Shown here piece by piece: positions 7,948 through 17,376 of a stretch of 48,286 nt of DNA (position 1 is the first letter of the stretch; each line of letters starts with the position of its first letter). The position numbers and the translations under genes were made by a program. Source of the stretch: Mongoliibacter sp. (GTDB lineage: Bacteria > Bacteroidota > Bacteroidia > Cytophagales > Cyclobacteriaceae); NCBI RefSeq assembly GCF_007692705.1, contig NZ_REBN01000148.1:1-48286 (forward strand), read 5' to 3'. The notes beneath the pieces were generated by a model. The model did not search any database. It had not been told where the DNA came from and saw only the letters and a list, made by a program, of their open reading frames with translations.

Positions 7948-9912
7948 TTAGGAACCAAATGCGGTCTCACCGTCACGGTTTACAGCTTTCAACAGCTGAC
8001 CTGTATTTTTATCAACAAACAAGTATCCCCCTTGCCTGTAGGGCCCATGCCCAGGACTTGGAGAGAGCATAAAATTAAGGAGCATGTGTCCGTCTCCAAA
8101 ATCTTTGTGCTGCAGTGCGATTTTATAAGCTTCTTTTCCCTCAACGGCTACAACCTCAACAGCTTCCAATAGGAATTCGGCTTTCACAGGATACACGTTT
8201 CTTTTTTGGATTACCTGAGTTCCTCCACCGAATCCCGAACTCGCACTTGTGGATTGGGTTAGTTTGTAATCGTAAAAATCAAGCTGGTAAACCTTCCCAA
8301 GATCAAACTGTATCCCACCCACTAATTGTAAAAACATAGCCATATCGGGAAGCGAATTGAATTGTTGGGTCTTTAGAGATTGTCTACCTTGTTCTTCATT
8401 TTCAGCGATAAATTCTAAAATTTCACCATTCCTATTGAGGACCATTTTTGCTTGGGGAATCTGCAAAAAATACTCCCGTGAAACCAACTTACCTTTAGAA
8501 TCCAACTTCGCAGTTAATTCTACAGGCTCAGAGAATCTCTTTCTTCCTCCTCCGCATTTCTGCGCGGCTATAGCCATCAGCTTATCTTGAATTTGATCTG
8601 CATCCAAGTCTGAGACATCTCCGATATCAAGTCCTTCTTTAGCGGCCATCTCAGCATAAATCCGCATCATTTCTGTTTCTTGATCCCTGCTAGGGCCGTC
8701 AGGACCATACTTTTCTTCTACAACTTTCTGAGCAGCACCAAATATCCTATCACAATCCAACTTCTCCTCTTCCTCTCCATTTGGGAGTATAGCAGTAAAA
8801 ATTTGATCATCCCCCTGCTTTTCCACAAAACTGAATTCTCCACTTTGATGCTTAAGACTCACTTCAGGAATCTTTCTCGCTTTATAAACTTCCATGGCAG
8901 AAGGGTATACTTCTTCTTTAAAACCCTCATATGGTTCATAATGATATCCTTCTCTCAGAGCCAAACCAGGGTCTATCCTATATGCGCCCAAGTAACTTAC
9001 CCTATCAAAACCTTCTCCAATTTCCCTTAAGGGGCCCTGAACATTGATTTTGGACACAGGCTTAAATTCATTCATTAAAATCTCCCCGATAGCAAAGTCA
9101 AAAAACGTCTTTGACTGTACTGCTTTAATATCTTCAAAATCAAAGGTATATATATCGAAATCTATAGCTGAATCGCTTACTTTATTAAAAACCACAAACC
9201 TATTGCCCATTGTACCCAATCTGCTTACACCAGGCTTTCCATCAAAGTCAGTAAGAGAAAATCGATTTACTTCTTCATCATCAAATTCAACGTGCAAGCC
9301 AGCTTGTCTATTGGTTTCCTGATCATATGTATGAGAAAAAATAACATGCCCTTGAATCTCTCCATTCGAGGTCTTATAGGCAACTTGCTCTATTTCCTCT
9401 TTTTCAACTTCCCTATACAAAGCCTCCCCCAACTTACCTCTTATTGTGGTAAGCCCATCAGCTTTAGCATTAAGGTACAATTCCACTTCATAAAAACTTT
9501 CTATGGCCTTTTTGATGGAAATACTTCGGTCATAACGCATACCGGACCTTCCAAAGTCTTTCTCTATTTCCATGCAATCAATGGACTTACTTGTAAAGTC
9601 AACATTTCTGATATCATGATTCCCTTCGGGTGATTTCAAATCCTTGTCAACAAAACCGGAGACGTTTAAGAAGATTGGGTTTTCACCGAATTCATTTTCC
9701 TCAAAAAAGGTGGGGAGTTCCAGGCTGATAAATTCTCCATTTTTGATCAAAAGAGCCTTTTCAAAATAAAAAACACGGGTGAGATCATTATTGCTGACTT
9801 CAATCATATTAGGCCACTCAGGATTCCCATAAACTAATTTTCTTGGACAATCTTGAGCAAAAGTTTGAAAGGCAAATAAAAGTCCAAGGATAGTAAGTAC
9901 AGTATATTTCAT
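7948..9912 (-). CDS. Secreted protein of unknown function
   Basis: 654 residues. Residues 1-19 are a signal peptide (MKYTVLTILGLLFAFQTFA|Q), so the protein is exported. The rest is soluble, mixed beta-rich and acidic; I recognise no named domain. Visible landmarks are two Cys in a middle helical part (LDCDRIFGAAQKVVEEKYG near 388 and AAQKCGGGRKRF near 465) and a C-terminal part with SPSPGHGPYRQGGYLFVDKN. The middle segment rich in Asp/Glu (LDIGDVSDLDADQIQDKL) is probably helical. It is downstream of the small DUF4870-like gene by 29 bases on the same strand, so they may share a transcript, but their products suggest no common task. Probably periplasmic or outer-membrane associated. The existence of the gene is firm, the function open. 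Confidence 0.8.
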   Translation of the reverse strand: MKYTVLTILGLLFAFQTFAQDCPRKLVYGNPEWPNMIEVSNNDLTRVFYFEKALLIKNGEFISLELPTFFEENEFGENPIFLNVSGFVDKDLKSPEGNHDIRNVDFTSKSIDCMEIEKDFGRSGMRYDRSISIKKAIESFYEVELYLNAKADGLTTIRGKLGEALYREVEKEEIEQVAYKTSNGEIQGHVIFSHTYDQETNRQAGLHVEFDDEEVNRFSLTDFDGKPGVSRLGTMGNRFVVFNKVSDSAIDFDIYTFDFEDIKAVQSKTFFDFAIGEILMNEFKPVSKINVQGPLREIGEGFDRVSYLGAYRIDPGLALREGYHYEPYEGFKEEVYPSAMEVYKARKIPEVSLKHQSGEFSFVEKQGDDQIFTAILPNGEEEEKLDCDRIFGAAQKVVEEKYGPDGPSRDQETEMMRIYAEMAAKEGLDIGDVSDLDADQIQDKLMAIAAQKCGGGRKRFSEPVELTAKLDSKGKLVSREYFLQIPQAKMVLNRNGEILEFIAENEEQGRQSLKTQQFNSLPDMAMFLQLVGGIQFDLGKVYQLDFYDYKLTQSTSASSGFGGGTQVIQKRNVYPVKAEFLLEAVEVVAVEGKEAYKIALQHKDFGDGHMLLNFMLSPSPGHGPYRQGGYLFVDKNTGQLLKAVNRDGETAFGS

Positions 9913-9941
9913 AATTTAACTATTAAATAAAAAACCAGATT

Positions 9942-10271
9942 TTAAAGATTCTTAAACCACTCTTCATAATTTTCACCCAAAAATGGCAGTGGTTTCATTT
10001 CCCCATTTACCGCTGCCATTAATCCGACAATCCACATATAAATGGTCACAAAGAAACCAACCATAGCTATAAACCAACCAATAAATGGAACCCAACTGAC
10101 AAAACCCAAGACAAGTCCTGTTACAAAAAGACCCAGCATCTGCCGGATATGAAATTGGGCAAAAGCTGCCTTTTTTTCCATATTCATTATAAAAGCAGCG
10201 ATCAAGCCTATCACTGTCAAATAGGCGATCACACCGATTTGCTTTCCTTCAATTTCGGGGTTAAATGTCAT
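9942..10271 (-). CDS. Small membrane protein, DUF4870-like
   Basis: 109 residues from ATG 10271 (MTFNPEIEGKQIGVIAYLT). A longer in-frame start at 10364 would add 31 residues of poor quality and is not preferred. Three or four hydrophobic helices are visible: IGVIAYLTVIGLIAAFIM, MLGLFVTGLVLGFVSWVPF and IGWFIAMVGFFVTIYMWIVG. The tail GEMKPLPFLGENYEEWFKNL is cytoplasm-like. The pattern, with FAQFHIRQMLGL between helices, matches DUF4870/YtjA-type small inner-membrane proteins of unknown function. It lies 29 bases upstream of the secreted protein at 7948-9912. Confidence 0.75.
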   Translation of the reverse strand: MTFNPEIEGKQIGVIAYLTVIGLIAAFIMNMEKKAAFAQFHIRQMLGLFVTGLVLGFVSWVPFIGWFIAMVGFFVTIYMWIVGLMAAVNGEMKPLPFLGENYEEWFKNL

Positions 10272-10560
10272 TGCTTTGTGAGTTAGAATATTATTAAAAT
10301 GTATGCGCTCAAAAATGGTGAAAAGAATAAATTTTAAGCTCTTTAAAGTTGCTTCAAATTTCAAAATAAAGATTCCTTTCCTAAAATTGATGTTATAATT
10401 AGAATTATTACTAATCCAATGAGCATTCCTAGCATTCTGGACAGAAGAACTCTAGCATTATATTTTCCTGAATTGTTTGAAATTTAGGTGAAAGGTTTGA
10501 ATTGAATTCTTAATTCTTGAACTTGAAAGTAATAAGTAACCTATTAGACAAATATTTTCA

Positions 10561-12504
10561 ATGAGTAGACTCTTCAAGATTTTTCTATTGCCTTTTTGTT
10601 TGTCATTGGCTTTTTTTCAAACTGGTTTTTCAGATATCAGGCTTCCTAAATTGATCAGCGATGGCATGGTTCTTCAAAGAGATGCGCCCTTAAAAGTCTG
10701 GGGATGGGCTTATCCTGGTGAAAAAATTCAAATCATTTTCATGAAAGAGACTTATCAAACTGTGGCAGATGAAAATGGAAACTGGTCATTACATCTAGGT
10801 CAGTTTGAAGCAGGAGGACCTTACCAAATGCTTTTAAAGGGTCAAAATGAAGTACTGCTGGAAGACATCCTGATTGGGGATGTTTGGCTTTGTTCTGGTC
10901 AATCCAATATGGAAATCAATATGCAAAGGGTAAGTCCCTTGTATGAAAAAGAAATTGAGGAAGCAGATTTTCCAGAGATCCGCTATTTCGAAGTCCCCAA
11001 GAGATATGATTTTAAAACTGAAAATATTGATTTCCCAGGAGGCAGTTGGGCAGCAGTAGGTCAGGACAATATCCTAAGTATTCCCGCTATTTCCTTCTTT
11101 TTTGCAAGATCCATTCACGAACGCTATGATATACCGATAGGAATAATCAGTTCGGCCTTGGGAGGGTCACCGGTTGAAGCATGGCTTTCTGAAGATGCCA
11201 TTAGAGAATTTCCAAAATACTATGAAGAGTTACAAAGATTTAAGGATGATGAATTGATAAGGGAAATCGAAAATAGGGATGCTAAAATAGCTGCAGAATG
11301 GTACATGGAACTCAATAATAAAGATAAAGGCTACCAAGGAAGTATTTCCTGGAGCTCTATTGAACTTGAACCCGAAAATTGGATGGAAATAGAAAATCCA
11401 ACTTTATGGAAAGGTACGGATTTGGATGGAGTTAACGGATCAGTCTGGTTCAGAAAAGATTTTGAACTGAAGGAAGAGTCAGTGGGTAGAGCAGCCAACC
11501 TCAACCTAGGTATGTTGATAGATATGGATTCAGTTTTTCTCAATGGAAAGTTCGTTGGAAGCACATCCTATCAATATCCACCTAGAAGGTATGTCATTCC
11601 GGAGGGTCTATTGAAAAAGGGAAAAAATACGCTTGTTGTCAGGCTCATAAGCAATATTGGTGAAGGAGGTTTTGTTACGGAAAAACCCTATGAGTTACTG
11701 ATAGGAAATCAAAAAATTGATTTAACAGGAACTTGGAAGTATCAGTTGGGCGCTATCATGGAACCGCTACCACAACAGACTTTTATCAGGTGGAAACCTG
11801 TAGGCTTATTCAATGCCATGATTTCACCTTTAAAATATTATGCTACAAAAGGAGTCCTTTGGTATCAGGGAGAGTCCAATGCGGAAAGGCCCGAGGAATA
11901 TGCTCAATTATTCCAAAGTATGATCGAAAACTGGAGAACTGAATTTAATCAGAAAGATTTACCTTTTTTATATGTTCAGTTACCCAATTATCTTAAGGCA
12001 GACCGTGAACCATCAGAAAGCAATTGGGCAAAATTAAGAGAAGCGCAATTACAGACTCTGAATTTGCCTCACACTGCCATGGCTATCACCATTGATATTG
12101 GAGAGTGGAATGATATCCATCCTCTCAATAAAAAGGATGTAGCATACAGATTAGCTATATTGGCTAGAAAGAATGTATATGGAGAAAATGAACTGGTTTC
12201 TTCAGGCCCAATATTTAGGTCATATCACAAAGTGAAGGATAAAATCATTCTGGAATTTGATCATGTAGGAGATGGCTTGATCATTCAACAGGGAGATAAA
12301 CTGAAAAACTTTGCCATCGCTGGAGAGGATGGTAAATTTATTTGGGCTGATGCAAAAATTGAGAATAACCATGTTGTGGTATGGCATAGAAGCATCAAAA
12401 ATCCAACGTCCCTGCGTTACGCATGGGCAAACAATCCTGAAGGAATAAACCTTTATAATAAAAATGGGCTGCCGGCCTCACCATTTAGAGTTGACCTTGA
12501 GTAA
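10561..12504 (+). CDS. Sialate O-acetylesterase-like SGNH/GDSL hydrolase
   Basis: 647 residues with a signal peptide (MSRLFKIFLLPFCLSLAFF, cleavage near residue 24), so it acts outside the cytoplasm. Family landmarks are GDVWLCSGQSNMEIN with nucleophile Ser115, GSPVEAWLSE, GVLWYQGESNAERP, and DIGEWNDIHPLNKKDVAYRLA carrying the catalytic Asp/His. Between the two halves of the catalytic domain is an inserted jelly-roll, about residues 285-390 (WFRKDFEL, DMDSVFLNGKFVGST), as in the SASA family and similar to GH2 sugar-binding domains. The family removes acetyl esters from sialic acids or from plant polysaccharides such as xylan; which one applies cannot be told here, because no sialic acid or xylan genes are adjacent. 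The next gene, ppc, follows after 65 bases on the same strand. Confidence 0.9.
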   Translation: MSRLFKIFLLPFCLSLAFFQTGFSDIRLPKLISDGMVLQRDAPLKVWGWAYPGEKIQIIFMKETYQTVADENGNWSLHLGQFEAGGPYQMLLKGQNEVLLEDILIGDVWLCSGQSNMEINMQRVSPLYEKEIEEADFPEIRYFEVPKRYDFKTENIDFPGGSWAAVGQDNILSIPAISFFFARSIHERYDIPIGIISSALGGSPVEAWLSEDAIREFPKYYEELQRFKDDELIREIENRDAKIAAEWYMELNNKDKGYQGSISWSSIELEPENWMEIENPTLWKGTDLDGVNGSVWFRKDFELKEESVGRAANLNLGMLIDMDSVFLNGKFVGSTSYQYPPRRYVIPEGLLKKGKNTLVVRLISNIGEGGFVTEKPYELLIGNQKIDLTGTWKYQLGAIMEPLPQQTFIRWKPVGLFNAMISPLKYYATKGVLWYQGESNAERPEEYAQLFQSMIENWRTEFNQKDLPFLYVQLPNYLKADREPSESNWAKLREAQLQTLNLPHTAMAITIDIGEWNDIHPLNKKDVAYRLAILARKNVYGENELVSSGPIFRSYHKVKDKIILEFDHVGDGLIIQQGDKLKNFAIAGEDGKFIWADAKIENNHVVVWHRSIKNPTSLRYAWANNPEGINLYNKNGLPASPFRVDLE

Positions 12505-12569
12505 CCCGAGAAATAAACTATTCCCGAAATAAAATTTCCTAAATTGTTTACATAATTAATCAGAAGAAA

Positions 12570-15260
12570 ATGAATAAGCTTAAACCAGAATTTATTTTTG
12601 AGAAGATTTCAACCGATATGGCTTTTTTAAAAAACTGTTTTAAAAAAGTCCTTGTAGGTCTTGGAGAAGATAAACTCGCTGCCATTTTAGATCAAAAACT
12701 TGACAAAGACCTCATATTAAAAATGGGTAGTGAAACGGAGGAAAAACATATTCAGGTTTTGAGTATCTATCTCCAACTGATGAACCTGGTCGAAGAAAAT
12801 GCAGCAGTTCAATATAGAAGGAAGATGGAAGATCAAAAGGGAATGAACTCCATACGGGGTTCATGGAGCGAAACTTTTGAAAGACTTAAAAATAAAGGGC
12901 TTAGCGAAAAGCAAATCAAGGATATCTTAAAGCAAATCAGGCTTTCTCCAGTTTTGACTGCTCATCCTACCGAGGCTAAAAGAATTTCTATTATTGAACT
13001 TCACAGAGACCTATATCTAGAACTTGTCAAATTGGAAAACACAGCTTTTTCCAAAAAAGAAAAAGATAAAATCACCCATGAAATAATAGCATTGCTTGAA
13101 CGCTGGTGGCGTTCCGGAGAAGTATATCTGGAAAAACCCACTGTGAAAACAGAAAGGTATAATGTGATGCATTATTTCACGAAGGTATTTCCAAAAATTC
13201 TTGAAAAATCTGATCAACAATTAGAGCTGAGCTGGATCAATTCAGGTTTTGATTCAAAAAATCTAAACCTTCCTGAAGATTTCCCTCTGGTCAATTTTGG
13301 CAGTTGGGTGGGAGGTGACAGAGATGGACATCCATATGTCAGTGCTGAACTTACCTCTGAAACCCTACTGGAACACCGTAAGGCTTCTTTGGATTTGATC
13401 AAAAGCAAAATACTTGAATTAGGATCAAAGTTGAGTTTTTCTGAAATCAGAAATCCTATACCGGAGCACTTCAGGAATGAAATCAAATCCAGAGCTGAGG
13501 AATTGGGAGAACTTGGGGAAAAAGCCTTAAAGCGCAATACTTTAGAGCCTTGGCGGCAATTTATCAACCTGATTATGGTAAAACTAGAAGAGACTGAAAA
13601 AGGCTTTTCTGAATTTCAGTACCTCAACTCAGAAGAATTGAAATCTGACTTAAAGCTATTGAGAAATAGTTTGTTGGAAATTGGTGCTGACAAAATTGTC
13701 AGACAGTTGCTATTTCCTGTTGAAAGATTGGTTGACTGTTTTGGTTTTCATTTGGTAAAATTGGATATCAGGCAGAATTCTGAGTTTCATGACAAAGCCA
13801 TGGAGCAAATACTCAATAAGACTTTTCCTGACAAAAAGCCTTTCAGACAATGGTCTGAGGAAGAAAAGCTTTCCTTTATCAATGAAGAGTTGAAAAGTAA
13901 CAGACCCTTTGCGATAGCCGGTGAACAGTTTGGTGAAGAAGCAGATAAAGTACTGGATTGTTACCGAGCCGTCAAAACCCATACTGACCGTTTTGGCAAT
14001 GAAGGCATTGGAGCCTTTATCGTGTCCATGACTCGGAGTTTAAGGGATTTATTAACAGTTTACCTCTTGATGCGAGAAGCGGGGCTAAACCGAAAAACCT
14101 TTCAGGTAGTACCTCTTTTTGAGACCATCGAGGATTTGGATTGTTCTGATGCCATTATGGACAGCTATCTAAGCCATTCAGAATATGCAAAGTCAGACAT
14201 ACAAGAGATCATGCTGGGGTATTCTGACAGCAATAAAGATGGGGGAATAATTGCAAGCCGTTACAATATTTACAGAACAGAAGACAAGCTTGCTAAAATC
14301 GCCCAAAAACATAACATCAGATTTAGGTATTTTCACGGAATAGGAGGTACAATCAGCCGTGGAGGAGGAAAATACCATCGCTTTTTAGAAAGCATGCCTC
14401 CTGGAAGCTTAAGTGGTGAGATGAAACTCACCGTACAGGGAGAAACCATAGCGCAGCAGTTTGCCAATTTACTCAATGGTACCTATAACATGGAAATGCT
14501 GCTTTCTGGAATGTTGCAACAGACTGCCTATTGCCACTACCCCAACACTTCCGACCAATATCCCCTGGACTCCCTTCAACTACTTTCAGGTTATTCACTT
14601 AATTATTATAAAAAACTGATAGAACACCCTTCATTTATAGAATTTTATGGACAGGCTACTCCTATTGATGTTTTGGAATTGAGTAAAATAGGTTCAAGAC
14701 CTTCAAGAAGAACTGGAACAAGGTCACTTGCTGATCTGAGAGCCATTCCCTGGGTATTTTCCTGGAGTCAGTCACGATTCAATATCACAGGGTGGTATGG
14801 AATAGGCTATGCCTTATCTAAAATCAGAGAAGAACAACCCGAAGATTACAATAAACTATTGGGAAATGCCGATTCTTGGCCATTGCTGCGCTACATCTTA
14901 ATCCAAGTAGAAACCAACCTTATGAATGCAGAAACAGGCATCATGAAAGCTTATGGAAACCTTGTTGAAAATGAGGAAATCAAAATAGAGATGATAAATC
15001 TATTAATGGAAGAATACAAACGCAGCCTGGATGAAATTCAGCTCATGTTTGAAAAACCAAGAGAAGTAAGAAGGACCAGTCAGATGGATAATATGAAGAG
15101 GAGAGGAAATGCCCTCCAAGCCTTACACCAACTTCAAATCCACGAACTCAAATCTTGGAGAAGCATAAAGGAATCAGAGCCGGAAAAATCTGAAATACTA
15201 ATCAAACGCTTATTGGAAATCACCACTGCCTTAGCCAGCGGTTTAAAAAATACTGGCTAA
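12570..15260 (+). CDS. ppc: Phosphoenolpyruvate carboxylase
   Basis: 896 residues. It carboxylates PEP with bicarbonate to oxaloacetate, refilling the TCA cycle in the cytoplasm. Motifs in order are SPVLTAHPTEAKR with catalytic His132, GGDRDGHPYV, LVKLDIRQNSEFH, EIMLGYSDSNKDGG, FRYFHGIGGTISRGGG, RAIPWVFSWSQSRFNITGWYG, and the C-terminal KNTG, which is the family's usual ending. Length is close to the bacterial norm, and the sequence is of the divergent type common in Bacteroidota. The 3' end is followed by a perfect 12-bp inverted repeat (15288-15327). The enzyme uses bicarbonate, and a carbonic anhydrase with a SulP transporter lies about 9 kb away (24046-26413), but no direct link is visible. 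Confidence 0.97.
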   Translation: MNKLKPEFIFEKISTDMAFLKNCFKKVLVGLGEDKLAAILDQKLDKDLILKMGSETEEKHIQVLSIYLQLMNLVEENAAVQYRRKMEDQKGMNSIRGSWSETFERLKNKGLSEKQIKDILKQIRLSPVLTAHPTEAKRISIIELHRDLYLELVKLENTAFSKKEKDKITHEIIALLERWWRSGEVYLEKPTVKTERYNVMHYFTKVFPKILEKSDQQLELSWINSGFDSKNLNLPEDFPLVNFGSWVGGDRDGHPYVSAELTSETLLEHRKASLDLIKSKILELGSKLSFSEIRNPIPEHFRNEIKSRAEELGELGEKALKRNTLEPWRQFINLIMVKLEETEKGFSEFQYLNSEELKSDLKLLRNSLLEIGADKIVRQLLFPVERLVDCFGFHLVKLDIRQNSEFHDKAMEQILNKTFPDKKPFRQWSEEEKLSFINEELKSNRPFAIAGEQFGEEADKVLDCYRAVKTHTDRFGNEGIGAFIVSMTRSLRDLLTVYLLMREAGLNRKTFQVVPLFETIEDLDCSDAIMDSYLSHSEYAKSDIQEIMLGYSDSNKDGGIIASRYNIYRTEDKLAKIAQKHNIRFRYFHGIGGTISRGGGKYHRFLESMPPGSLSGEMKLTVQGETIAQQFANLLNGTYNMEMLLSGMLQQTAYCHYPNTSDQYPLDSLQLLSGYSLNYYKKLIEHPSFIEFYGQATPIDVLELSKIGSRPSRRTGTRSLADLRAIPWVFSWSQSRFNITGWYGIGYALSKIREEQPEDYNKLLGNADSWPLLRYILIQVETNLMNAETGIMKAYGNLVENEEIKIEMINLLMEEYKRSLDEIQLMFEKPREVRRTSQMDNMKRRGNALQALHQLQIHELKSWRSIKESEPEKSEILIKRLLEITTALASGLKNTG

Positions 15261-15287
15261 TTTAGCTTGGTGCGAGTAACTGGAACT

Positions 15288-15327
15288 CTGCTCAAATAAA
15301 GACTATTTATAATCCTTATTTGAGCAG
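15288..15327 (+). terminator. Hairpin after ppc, probable terminator
   Basis: CTGCTCAAATAA at 15288-15299 is repeated inverted and perfect at 15316-15327 with a 16-nt loop. The downstream tract (AAAATTCAAATCTTC) is not a clean U-run, so termination is likely but not certain. Confidence 0.5.
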
Positions 15328-15371
15328 AAAATTCAAATCTTCTTCTTTGAAATATTCCTTAAAAAAAAGAA

Positions 15372-15671
15372 GTGATTGGCTGTGTATTTTTGACTAAAAA
15401 ATCCCAGAAAAATTTTGACAAAACCTTACAAAACCATTTCATTTTGGGAACCTCACGAACCTCTCAGCAGGATATGGAATTCTCCATTCATCAGATGGTA
15501 GAAATTGCATCGCGTGCCCTTTCTCCAGGAATCAACGACCCCTATACCGCGATTTCCTGTATTCACAACCTGAGCTCTACTTTATCCTACTTATGTACAG
15601 TAGAATTACCCTCACCACTCCGATTTGATGAAGAAAAAAAAGTGGCGCTTCAGATAACAATTAACCTTTAA
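15372..15671 (+). pseudogene. Remnant of a DUF2254 membrane protein gene
   Basis: The 99-codon open stretch starts with GTG and encodes SRTSQQDMEFSIHQMVEI, then ASRALSPGINDPYTAIS, then VELPSPLRFDEEKK. These are the most conserved signature of DUF2254 (COG4325) predicted membrane proteins. Full members are roughly 400 residues or more, with N-terminal membrane helices and a further C-terminal part; both are missing. The frame breaks soon after the signature and overlaps the end of ppx, on the other strand, by 11 bases. No matching upstream part was found in the 110 bases after ppc. This looks like a gene decayed by deletions on both sides. It is unlikely to be expressed as a working protein. 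Confidence 0.75.
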
Positions 15672-17193
15672 TCACCTCTATTTTCATATCCAAAAACTTA
15701 GCTAAGGTATCTGAAAAGCGCTGTGCTTCCCATATTTCAAGATCCATATTGCCTTCTCCGAAAATACGAATGGTCAATTTATTCTCTTCTGGAAGACAAT
15801 AAACATTTTCCACCCATTGGTTTTTGGTTTTATCCAAAGCCACAGCGATCCTTAACATTCCTGCAAGACCTTTCACAATACGCCTATTTTTGGAATTCAG
15901 CTTTTTAAAGGATTTATGCCTCTTTTTTGGACCTGACTTTCGATGATACCTGGCTAGATTTGCCAAAATCAAAATTTCCGCATTATTGAAACCTCGCATA
16001 CCTCCCTGCATAATCAGGTATTTGGAATGCTTATGGTAATCCTGAAAATTCACATAAGTACCGACATCATAGATCAAGCAGGACTGATACAATAAGTCCC
16101 TTGCATTATCTCCCATTCCATGAAGCTCTTTTAATTGATCAAAAAGCTGCATGGCAAGCCTTCCCACTTGTTTGTTTTCCTCAATATCTGCATCATATCG
16201 CTTCGCCAAAAGCAGGCTGCTCTTCTCTCTGACACTTTTACCTTCTACAGACTCTCCAAGGTACTGTCCATTTTTCTCTATATAATCAATGATCAACCCA
16301 TCCCTCAAAGAAGCATCAGAGAGCGTCAATTGCTTTACATCTGCCAATTTGAGCAACTCAACCAATAATAACCCTCCCAAATGAATGGCGTCAACCCTAT
16401 TTTCGCTGATCCCTGGAATTTCGCTTCTTTTTTCAGGCTCCAAATCCAATAATTGTGAGGTGATTTTTTCAAGATCTTTGACTTTGACCGACTCAGCATT
16501 CACTGTATTGATAATATTTTTACCGTTCATCTGAAGGGCAGCTTCACCCAAAGTCCGGATACTACCAGAAGTCCCAATTACTTTTGAAAACCCGACGGCT
16601 TTGGCATCGGTGAGAATCTTCATGGCAGTATTTTGTATGTGCTGAAGAAGATCATCCTTTTCCTCATTTGACAATGAACCCTGATGCCCTACCCTATCCA
16701 GAAGTCTCAATACTCCCAATTTCATGGAACTTTTAAAAAGCACACTACCTTTATTGCCTACCACTGCTTCGGTACTTCCTCCTCCAATATCAATGACCAT
16801 GGCATTATTTTTACCTAAGTCAATTGCTTTTCTTACTGCCAGAAAAATCAACCTTGATTCTTCCTTTCCAGATATCATTTGAGGAGATAAGCCAACTTCT
16901 TCAATCAACCTATCCAAAAACTCCCGTCCATTTTTGGCTTCCCGGGTGGCTGAGGTAGCAGCTGTAATGATATCTTCGACACCATATTCATCAGCCAGTT
17001 GAACATATCTTTTGATGGTTTCAATTCCATTATGAAAAGCTTTCTTACTCAGCATCTTATTGGCAAAAACACCAACTCCTAATTTTACCATTTCTTTTTC
17101 CTGCACCAGCACCTCAAAAGTTTGTTGGGAGGTGACTTTTACGATAATCATGTGGATGGAATTGGTACCGATATCTATTGCTGCTAGATTCAT
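15661..17193 (-). CDS. ppx: Ppx/GppA family exopolyphosphatase / pppGpp phosphohydrolase
   Basis: 510 residues. The N-terminal two thirds are the actin-like Ppx/GppA fold: LAAIDIGTNSIHMIIVKV at 3-20, TAATSATREAKNG near 77-89, and VIDIGGGSTEAVV at 133-145 with phosphate-binding Gly/Ser. A C-terminal HD-like domain follows (QSCLIYDVGTYVNFQDYHKHS, split near residues 368-388, then MRGFNNAEILILANLARYHR), as in the long Ppx of E. coli. The family removes terminal phosphates from polyphosphate or from pppGpp; which substrate is preferred cannot be decided from sequence. It stands alone with its own leader. Length matches the long type. Its 3' end overlaps the DUF2254 remnant. Confidence 0.9.
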   Translation of the reverse strand: MNLAAIDIGTNSIHMIIVKVTSQQTFEVLVQEKEMVKLGVGVFANKMLSKKAFHNGIETIKRYVQLADEYGVEDIITAATSATREAKNGREFLDRLIEEVGLSPQMISGKEESRLIFLAVRKAIDLGKNNAMVIDIGGGSTEAVVGNKGSVLFKSSMKLGVLRLLDRVGHQGSLSNEEKDDLLQHIQNTAMKILTDAKAVGFSKVIGTSGSIRTLGEAALQMNGKNIINTVNAESVKVKDLEKITSQLLDLEPEKRSEIPGISENRVDAIHLGGLLLVELLKLADVKQLTLSDASLRDGLIIDYIEKNGQYLGESVEGKSVREKSSLLLAKRYDADIEENKQVGRLAMQLFDQLKELHGMGDNARDLLYQSCLIYDVGTYVNFQDYHKHSKYLIMQGGMRGFNNAEILILANLARYHRKSGPKKRHKSFKKLNSKNRRIVKGLAGMLRIAVALDKTKNQWVENVYCLPEENKLTIRIFGEGNMDLEIWEAQRFSDTLAKFLDMKIEVIKG

Positions 17194-17350
17194 AAAAACA
17201 TTATTTCGGGTTTTATTAAAAGCATATTATCCTTTTAATTTAAACTTAATTATTCTTTTATGCGAATACCTTTCAAACAAAATAATGTACACCTATTCAA
17301 AATGACATCAATAATAAAATCTGTAGAACTGAAATTTGGCTAAAACCACG

Positions 17351-17358
17351 TAAATTTG
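17351..17358 (+). promoter_or_regulatory. TAnnTTTG -7 box upstream of the YfiT-like gene
   Basis: TAAATTTG matches the -7 consensus exactly. CTG at 17329-17331, 19 bases upstream, is a near match to the TTG -33 element. A possible in-frame TTG start at 17356 lies inside this box, which favours ATG 17377 as the real start. Confidence 0.45.
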
Positions 17359-17376
17359 ATTAAACTACTATTTAGC

